Origin: UBA6168 sp041752395
GTDB lineage: Bacteria > Bacteroidota > Bacteroidia > Chitinophagales > Saprospiraceae
Assembly: GCA_041752395.1 (NCBI GenBank)
Contig: JBGSWN010000224.1
Coordinates: 1-64,000, forward strand
Reading direction: 5' to 3'
Length of the DNA: 64,000 nt
Below, piece by piece: positions 59,168 through 64,000 of the stretch. Positions within the stretch are counted from its first letter, which is position 1. Each line of letters starts with the position of its first letter. The notes below the pieces were generated by a model, which was not told the origin of the DNA, ran no database searches, and saw nothing but the letters and a program-made list of their open reading frames with translations. A program made the position numbers and the translations under genes.

Positions 59168-60469
59168 ATGCGTCTTTATAGCACAAAAAACACCGCCAAT
59201 TTTGTCTCCTTGCAAGAGGCTGTTTTTAAGGGGTTGCCTGATGATAATGGCCTGTATATGCCGGAATCTATTTCTCAACTTCCAGCAGTATTTTTTAAAA
59301 ACCTAAAGGACTATTCATTCCAAGAGATTGGTTTCAAGATTTGCAAGCACCTTTTCAATAGTGCTATCCCAGAAAGTGACCTTCAAAGTATCATTGAAAA
59401 ATCCATCACCTTTCCCGCACCTATTATAAAACTGGATGATGAAACCTATATCCTTGAACTTTTCCATGGTCCATCCCTGGCTTTCAAAGATTTTGGGGCA
59501 AGGTTCATGGCGCAGCTTATGAGTTTTTTTAATCGGGGGAATGACCGTGAGTTAGTCATTCTAGTTGCAACTTCCGGCGACACGGGCGGTGCTGTTGCGG
59601 CAGGGTTTTACAAGACGCCGGGCATTAAAGTGGTGATACTCTACCCTTCCGGCAAGGTCAGTCATTTGCAGGAAAAACAATTGACCACACTTGGTGAGAA
59701 CATTTCGGCCATTGAAGTAGACGGTAGTTTTGATGACTGCCAAGCGCTGGTCAAACAGGCATTTTTAGACCAAGAGTTGACCAAGAACATTCGGCTGAGT
59801 TCAGCGAATTCTATCAATATTGCTCGATTGATACCTCAATCCTTCTACTATTTCGAAGCATACAAACAGCTCCCAAGTGATGGAAAGCCTGTAGTATTTT
59901 CAATACCAAGTGGCAATTTTGGCAACCTTACCGCAGGCCTATTTGCTAAAAAGATGGGGCTTCCTGTTGACAAGTTTATTGCTGCTACCAATGCAAACGA
60001 TGTTGTGCCTTCTTATTTGAACACTGGCACTTACTCGCCCCGGCCATCTGTCCCCACCCTTTCCAATGCAATGGATGTTGGAAGCCCTTCCAATTTCGCT
60101 AGAATGATGCACTTGTATGGTTCCACGTGGAACACCATGAAGAAAGATATCACAGGATACGCTTTCAATGACAGCGAAACTGAGGCAGCAATGCAGGATG
60201 TTTATACCAAGTTCTCATACATAATTGACCCGCACGGAGCGGTTGGATACCTGGCATTATCCAAATACAAAGAACAAAACAAGGGAGTAAAAGGCATAAT
60301 CCTGGAGACCGCTCACCCATCTAAGTTCCTTCCAGACGTAGGAAGAATCTTGAATCAAGGCATAGATGTTCCAGAACGGCTTGCTGTTTTAGCAGAAAAA
60401 GAAAAGGTGGCAACAAGAATGAGCGTGGCGTTTGAACCATTCAAGGAGTGGCTTTTAAGCACCTACTAA
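59168..60469 (+). CDS. thrC: Threonine synthase
   Basis: PLP enzyme converting O-phosphohomoserine to threonine. 433 residues. The PLP lysine motif is FHGPSLAFKDFGARFMAQL (Lys in FKDFG). VATSGDTGGAVAAGFY (phosphate site), PSGNFGNLTAGLFAKKMG and ILETAHPSKF are typical of the long ThrC form. Codons around residues 317-323 (GSTWNT) encode the first parS-like site (60120-60133). The gene ends at 60469, followed by the second parS-like site and a terminator. Confidence 0.97.
   Translation: MRLYSTKNTANFVSLQEAVFKGLPDDNGLYMPESISQLPAVFFKNLKDYSFQEIGFKICKHLFNSAIPESDLQSIIEKSITFPAPIIKLDDETYILELFHGPSLAFKDFGARFMAQLMSFFNRGNDRELVILVATSGDTGGAVAAGFYKTPGIKVVILYPSGKVSHLQEKQLTTLGENISAIEVDGSFDDCQALVKQAFLDQELTKNIRLSSANSINIARLIPQSFYYFEAYKQLPSDGKPVVFSIPSGNFGNLTAGLFAKKMGLPVDKFIAATNANDVVPSYLNTGTYSPRPSVPTLSNAMDVGSPSNFARMMHLYGSTWNTMKKDITGYAFNDSETEAAMQDVYTKFSYIIDPHGAVGYLALSKYKEQNKGVKGIILETAHPSKFLPDVGRILNQGIDVPERLAVLAEKEKVATRMSVAFEPFKEWLLSTY
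60120..60133. promoter_or_regulatory. parS-like palindrome inside thrC
   Basis: GTTCCACGTGGAAC, a perfect 14-bp palindrome with CACGTG centre, identical to the site at 60500-60513. The parS centromere consensus is TGTTtCACGTGaAACA, and the CC/GG variant is known from Pseudomonas as I recall. Here it lies in the coding sequence (reading GS-TWN), where the codons accommodate it. Confidence 0.6.
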
Positions 60470-60496
60470 AACTTTCCTCCATGGTAAAACCCACCA

Positions 60497-60516
60497 TTTG
60501 TTCCACGTGGAACAAA
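60497..60516. promoter_or_regulatory. parS-like palindrome after thrC
   Basis: TTTGTTCCACGTGGAACAAA, a perfect 20-bp palindrome including TGTTCCACGTGGAACA. It is 28 bp after the thrC stop and just before the terminator. Together with the copy at 60120 it makes two exact 14-mers within 400 bp, far more than chance would give in 64 kb. The likely role is ParB binding. Confidence 0.65.
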
Positions 60517-60517
60517 T

Positions 60518-60555
60518 AAAAAAGCCGGACTCAAATCATGAGTCCGGCTTTTTCA
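60518..60555. terminator. Bidirectional terminator between thrC and the lipoprotein gene
   Basis: AAAAAGCCGGACTCA (60518-60532) and TGAGTCCGGCTTTTT (60539-60553) pair perfectly over 15 bp around AATCA... The two flanking genes converge (thrC stop 60469, lipoprotein stop 60571), and both strands have T-runs after the stem. Confidence 0.9.
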
Positions 60556-60570
60556 GCACCAAGGAACATC

Positions 60571-61140
60571 CTAAAAACTAACCTCAACTTTAAACAGTTG
60601 CTCCTCCCCTATTGATACCCTTTGATGGCTCTCAATACTGTACCCATAATCAGGTTGGTAGGTCAGCACTTGGTTAGACTTAGTTAATGAATTCGATGTA
60701 TTATTCTCAACAAGCACCTTATTGACAATGCCCTTACTAAAGCCTATTTCAATGTTTTGGATTTTCAAGTTTTCATCTTGGTTAGCCTGCTTATAGTTGA
60801 GTTGTAATACTTCCCTTTCATCGTTAAAAATTGTGTCAACTACGTACTCGTCAGACCAAGCCGGACGATTAATATCAGCGTCAGCGAAAAAGCTCAATTC
60901 CTTTTTGAAGTCAAGCGTATCAATAACTCGTGCTTCCGACTTACCATTAACCATCACAGTTTTTGTAAACTTGTTTTTAGAAGAAAGCCTTTCCGCCTCT
61001 TCTTCAAAATAACCTTTCAAATCAAAGAATTTAGAAGTGTTAGGTTTTATGTTTTGAGCTGTCTCCTTTTGTTTACAAGCAAAGCTGATTGAGATGAGAA
61101 GTGTAAAAATAAGGGTTGGCTTTATCCAAATCAATTTCAT
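60571..61140 (-). CDS. Predicted lipoprotein of unknown function
   Basis: 189 residues from the ATG at 61140. Signal sequence (MKLIWIKPTLIFTLLISISF) followed by AC, a lipobox-like SFAC, then charged residues (KQKETAQN), so it is likely a lipoprotein. The mature part contains LKGYFEEEAERLSSKNKFTKTVMVNGKSEARVIDTLDFKKELSFFADADINRPAW, a pattern seen in uncharacterised Bacteroidota proteins. It starts 13 bp after gpmI and is in the same operon. The upstream extension to 61215 overlaps gpmI and is rejected. Confidence 0.72.
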   Translation of the reverse strand: MKLIWIKPTLIFTLLISISFACKQKETAQNIKPNTSKFFDLKGYFEEEAERLSSKNKFTKTVMVNGKSEARVIDTLDFKKELSFFADADINRPAWSDEYVVDTIFNDEREVLQLNYKQANQDENLKIQNIEIGFSKGIVNKVLVENNTSNSLTKSNQVLTYQPDYGYSIESHQRVSIGEEQLFKVEVSF

Positions 61141-61153
61141 AAAGGAGTACAAG

Positions 61154-62680
61154 TTATTTTGACAACAGATTTTTTCCGTCCATTTCACTCGGTAAACCAA
61201 CCCCAAGCAAACCAAGAATGGTAGGCGCTATGTCCGCTAATTTCCCATCGGAGATTTTAAAATTTTGAGGCCCAACATACACACAAGGGACAGGGTTCAT
61301 CGTATGCGCCGTATTCGGTGTGCCGTCCTCATTTATCATATAATCTGAGTTACCGTGGTCAGCTATCACGATGGCTTCATATCCATTAGCTTTCCCAAAA
61401 GCTAGCAATCGGCCAAGGCAACGGTCAACCATTTCAGCAGCCTTCATGGCGGCATTGAAATCACCCGTATGTCCAACCATATCGGCATTGGCGAAATTGA
61501 GACAGATAAAATTGGGCTGGTTATTCTCAATATCGGAAATGATGGTATCTGTTATTTCGACAGCACTCATTTCTGGTTGCAAGTCGTAGGTAGCAACTTT
61601 AGGCGAAGGTATCATCAACCGACGCTCACCGGAAAATGGCGCTTCCCTACCGCCTGAGAAAAAGAAAGTTACATGAGGGTATTTCTCCGTTTCTGCAATG
61701 CGAACTTGCGTAAGCCCAGCATCCGCCAGAACTTCACCTAGCGTGTTGTTCAGGTTGTCTTTTTCAAAAATAACATGCACATGCTGAAAACTCTCATCAT
61801 ACCGGGTGATAGTCACATAATACAGGTTTCGCCTTTTCATGTCGAACTCCGGCATGTCCTTTTGCGTGAGCACACTTGTGATTTCCCGTGGGCGGTCGGT
61901 GCGGAAATTGAAACAAATAACAACATCATCTTCCTGAATAGTGGCGATGGGCTTACCATCTTCATTCGTACAAACAATTGGTTTTAGAAACTCATCCGTC
62001 ACTCCTTCCTCATAGCTTTGTTCAACCGCCCCCAATGGATTCGACGTTTTTTCACCAATTCCATTCACAAGGAGTTCGTAGGCAAGTTTTATACGCTCCC
62101 AGCGTTTGTCACGGTCCATAGCATAGTAGCGGCCAACAATTGAAGCCAGCCTAACTCTTTGATTATCAATACTTTGCAGTAATTTTTCCAAATATCCATG
62201 TCCAGATTTGGGGTCTGTGTCCCGTCCATCCATGAAAGCGTGAATGAAAACCCGACTAAGGCCATGTTGCTGCGTTGCATCGCAAAGCGCACGCAGGTGG
62301 CTTGTATGCGAATGGACACCTCCATCCGATAAAAGGCCAATGAAGTGTACGGCCTTGTCCTTCGCCTTGGCATAATTAAACGCTTCGAGCAGAACTGGAT
62401 GCTGTTGCAATTCGCCTTCTCGAACAGACTTGTTGATGCGGGCAAGTTCTTGATACACGATTCGTCCGGCGCCAATATTCAAGTGGCCAACCTCTGAGTT
62501 GCCCATTTGCCCCTCTGGCAAACCAACCTCCTCCCCAAAAGTCACCAGTTCCGAATTGGGACAGGTTTTCATAAGTTCATCCATCACAGGTGTATCTGCC
62601 TGAGCAATGGCATCGGCAGCTGGTTTTTGTCCCTTGCCCCATCCATCAAGGATAACGAGCATTACTTGCTTTGTTTTCAC
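61154..62680 (-). CDS. gpmI: 2,3-bisphosphoglycerate-independent phosphoglycerate mutase
   Basis: Interconverts 3- and 2-phosphoglycerate in glycolysis using Mn. 508 residues from GTG 62680 (family ~505-515). Motifs: VILDGWGKG (metal), MGNSEVGHLNIGAGR with the phosphoserine, HSHTSHLRAL, DGRDTDP, FNFRTDRPREIT, FICLNFANADMVGHTGDF and VIADHGNSDY. The longer frame (to 62719) adds an unlikely segment. It is divergent from the DUF4783 gene and co-transcribed with the downstream lipoprotein gene. Confidence 0.96.
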   Translation of the reverse strand: MKTKQVMLVILDGWGKGQKPAADAIAQADTPVMDELMKTCPNSELVTFGEEVGLPEGQMGNSEVGHLNIGAGRIVYQELARINKSVREGELQQHPVLLEAFNYAKAKDKAVHFIGLLSDGGVHSHTSHLRALCDATQQHGLSRVFIHAFMDGRDTDPKSGHGYLEKLLQSIDNQRVRLASIVGRYYAMDRDKRWERIKLAYELLVNGIGEKTSNPLGAVEQSYEEGVTDEFLKPIVCTNEDGKPIATIQEDDVVICFNFRTDRPREITSVLTQKDMPEFDMKRRNLYYVTITRYDESFQHVHVIFEKDNLNNTLGEVLADAGLTQVRIAETEKYPHVTFFFSGGREAPFSGERRLMIPSPKVATYDLQPEMSAVEITDTIISDIENNQPNFICLNFANADMVGHTGDFNAAMKAAEMVDRCLGRLLAFGKANGYEAIVIADHGNSDYMINEDGTPNTAHTMNPVPCVYVGPQNFKISDGKLADIAPTILGLLGVGLPSEMDGKNLLSK

Positions 62681-63034
62681 ATTAAATATTTTGTGTGTTA
62701 ATTGACTTTTGCGGAGCAAAAATAATAATCACTTCGATGTCACTTTTGAAAAGGCACTCGTTATGGCTTTTGTTTTGACAAAAAGAAAAATAAAGCGGAA
62801 AGTACGAACCAGGCTGTTCTCTTCGTTAAAGTTGTCACTTAATTTGCAGGAATGATTTTAGAGAATTTTAACTTTCCAAATTGTTACCCTCCTCAACTTC
62901 CACGTCAAAACAATATTCAAGCGAACATATAAAAACAATTGTTCGTTTGATATGAAATAAGGAACTTCGCAAGCTCATTTAATAGAATACGTTCGTTCCA
63001 ATTTTGAGCTGATGTGTTCATAAATTTTTAAACC
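62681..63034. other. Divergent intergenic region between gpmI and the DUF4783 gene
   Basis: AT-rich, no reading frame. An inverted repeat CGAACA (about 62922-62927) / TGTTCG (about 62940-62945) with an AT-rich centre, and several TTTGAT/TTTTG tracts, could belong to the two promoters. Nothing else is recognised. Confidence 0.35.
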
Positions 63035-63424
63035 ATGAAAAATTTCTTGTTTGTCCTTCTTCTTGTTCCTTCCATTGCTTTTGTCAATTCGGAGGAAATG
63101 AACCTCGACGCCATCTCGAAAGCCATTAGCAGTGGCAACGCCGATGCACTCGGTCAGTACTTCGATACGACCGTAGAAATTGCCGTTATGGACAAGGAGG
63201 AAACCTATGCCAAGGCACAGGCTATTGCAGCGGTGAAAGATTTTTTCGCCAAAAACAAACCCTCTTCTTTTAAGCAAGTTCACCAGGGTGCATCAAAGGG
63301 CCAAGATTCCCAGTATTGCATCGGTAACATGGTCGCCACTTCCGGCACCTATCGGGTGTACATCTATATGAAAGTGAGCGGCACAAAACAAGTCATCCAG
63401 GAACTGAGGTTCGACAAAGAATAA
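63035..63424 (+). CDS. DUF4783 exported protein
   Basis: 129 residues with a signal peptide (FLFVLLLVPSIAFVNS). The mature part has an NTF2-like arrangement: LDAISKAISSGNADALGQYFDTTVEIAVMD, then AIAAVKDFFAKNKPSSFKQVHQGASKGQDSQYCIGNM and YRVYIYMKVSGTKQVIQELRF, matching the DUF4783 family of Bacteroidota. No catalytic residues are known. It stands alone, followed by a terminator. Confidence 0.82.
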   Translation: MKNFLFVLLLVPSIAFVNSEEMNLDAISKAISSGNADALGQYFDTTVEIAVMDKEETYAKAQAIAAVKDFFAKNKPSSFKQVHQGASKGQDSQYCIGNMVATSGTYRVYIYMKVSGTKQVIQELRFDKE

Positions 63425-63443
63425 TGTCAAGCTCGGTTTTTAT

Positions 63444-63482
63444 AAAAAAGAAAGGCGGCCAAATTGGTCGCCTTTCTTTTTT
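63444..63482. terminator. Bidirectional terminator
   Basis: AAAAGAAAGGCG (about 63446-63457) and CGCCTTTCTTTT (about 63469-63480) pair over 12 bp, with A-runs before and T-runs after. It serves the DUF4783 gene (stop 63424) and the converging alkaline phosphatase gene (stop 63487). Confidence 0.85.
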
Positions 63483-63486
63483 GTGC

Positions 63487-64000
63487 CTACTGCAATTTTT
63501 TACCAAAACCAAAAGCCCGCCGCATTTTATCATAAATAGCCGTGTTCTCATAAACACCGCTGAAAAGCTCCTCGCCCGGGCCCCATGCAAAAACTGGGAT
63601 GAGCAAGGCCGTGTGATCTTTTGTCGTGAAAGCTGCCACGATAGTATCCATCGTAGAAGTAGCATTAATGGCATAGCCTCCCGTCTCATGGTCAGCGGTG
63701 ACGATGACTAGCGTTTGGCCATCTTGCTTCGCAAAATCGAGGACTGCCCCGATCGCATTGTCGAAATCAATCATTTCACTGGTGATGTACTTGGAATCAT
63801 TGGCGTGGCCACCCCAGTCAATCTGCGAGCCTTCAATCATTAAGAAAAAACCTTTCTCTTCTTGCTTTGACAAGTAATCTATTGCCGAACGGCTGGCCGG
63901 CACGAGGTAGTCACGGCCTTGCGAAAATGGCAACGGCTCACCGTCAGCACTGAAGTAGCCGAATTTTTTGCCGGGGTCAATGATTGCAAGATTTTTAAAA
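63487..64000 (-). CDS. Alkaline phosphatase (partial, 5' end beyond window)
   Basis: C-terminal ~170 residues; the frame stays open to base 64000, so the start lies outside. Metal-binding signatures of the PhoA family are present: FFLMIEGSQIDWGGHANDSK (MIEG---D---H) and VIVTADHETGGYA (TADHETGG), followed by DHTALLIPVFAWGPGEELFSGVYENT with the third metal-site His. It is a periplasmic or secreted phosphomonoesterase; the export signal cannot be seen here. It is convergent with the DUF4783 gene across a shared terminator. Confidence 0.92.
   Translation of the reverse strand, partial: FKNLAIIDPGKKFGYFSADGEPLPFSQGRDYLVPASRSAIDYLSKQEEKGFFLMIEGSQIDWGGHANDSKYITSEMIDFDNAIGAVLDFAKQDGQTLVIVTADHETGGYAINATSTMDTIVAAFTTKDHTALLIPVFAWGPGEELFSGVYENTAIYDKMRRAFGFGKKLQ

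Noticed and set aside
1..64000. CRISPR arrays, rRNA, tRNA genes
   Set aside because: No regularly spaced direct repeats with unique spacers, no rRNA-like segments and no cloverleaf with CCA-type end were noticed by eye on either strand; a dedicated scan was not possible.

Overview
The window looks like a chromosomal segment of a Bacteroidota bacterium, probably of the Saprospiria/Lewinella type (the class is inferred, the phylum is well supported). The evidence is three proteins ending in type IX secretion (T9SS) sorting domains, the DUF4271-hemD pair, LytTR and RprX/RprY-like two-component systems, a PorE/OmpA-like protein, start codons without Shine-Dalgarno sequences, and one promoter-like TTTG/TAnnTTTG pair. 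No rRNA, tRNA or CRISPR array was seen.

Layout. 0-0.8 kb: the 3' tail of an IS1-like transposase joined to an AT-rich membrane-protein gene. 1.1-7.7 kb: a non-catalytic M16 peptidase homologue, then the elongation genes mreB-mreC-mreD-PBP2 and dihydrofolate reductase. 7.7-14.8 kb (mostly minus): membrane proteins, a LytS/LytT-type two-component operon with a DUF2141 protein and an alpha/beta hydrolase, and a DinB-like protein. 14.9-16.9 kb: a GNAT gene, then a wreck in which a decayed IS66-like transposase lies between a truncated four-helix-bundle gene and the last 55 codons of a biotin carboxylase gene (accC). 17-21.3 kb: an esterase divergent from an ATP-grasp ligase, a class I glutamine amidotransferase and a second ATP-grasp-like protein that looks circularly permuted. 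This is the best candidate for an undescribed pathway.

21.4-27.3 kb: hemD, DUF4271, a sensor kinase and regulator, a gene-free stretch rich in RNA hairpins, and hemW. 27.4-43.5 kb: a GH3/beta-lactamase fusion, a tiny kinase-like protein, a PorE-like OmpA protein, a CotH-type secreted protein, plsC, T9SS cargo, a TPR protein, an LpxH-like hydrolase and a fatty acid desaturase. 43.8-49 kb: acylphosphatase, secreted proteins in an AT-rich patch, and an XRE regulator. 49.3-52.4 kb: carotenoid genes crtI-crtB-crtZ. 52.5-64 kb: prfA, tsaB, two ArsR regulators, prs, a VWA protein, thrB-thrC, a lipoprotein, gpmI, a DUF4783 protein and a partial alkaline phosphatase.

Two non-coding patterns stand out. 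First, at least seven intergenic inverted repeats (2.4, 3.75, 5.2, 19.05, 21.3, 49.9 and 50.8 kb) are built from degenerate tandem 7-12 nt words. All have different sequences, all have the G-rich, C-poor arm on the 5' side, and five sit between co-directional genes of putative operons. Second, two copies of the parS-like 14-mer GTTCCACGTGGAAC lie 380 bp apart, one inside thrC and one just after it, and suggest a ParB-binding centromere region.
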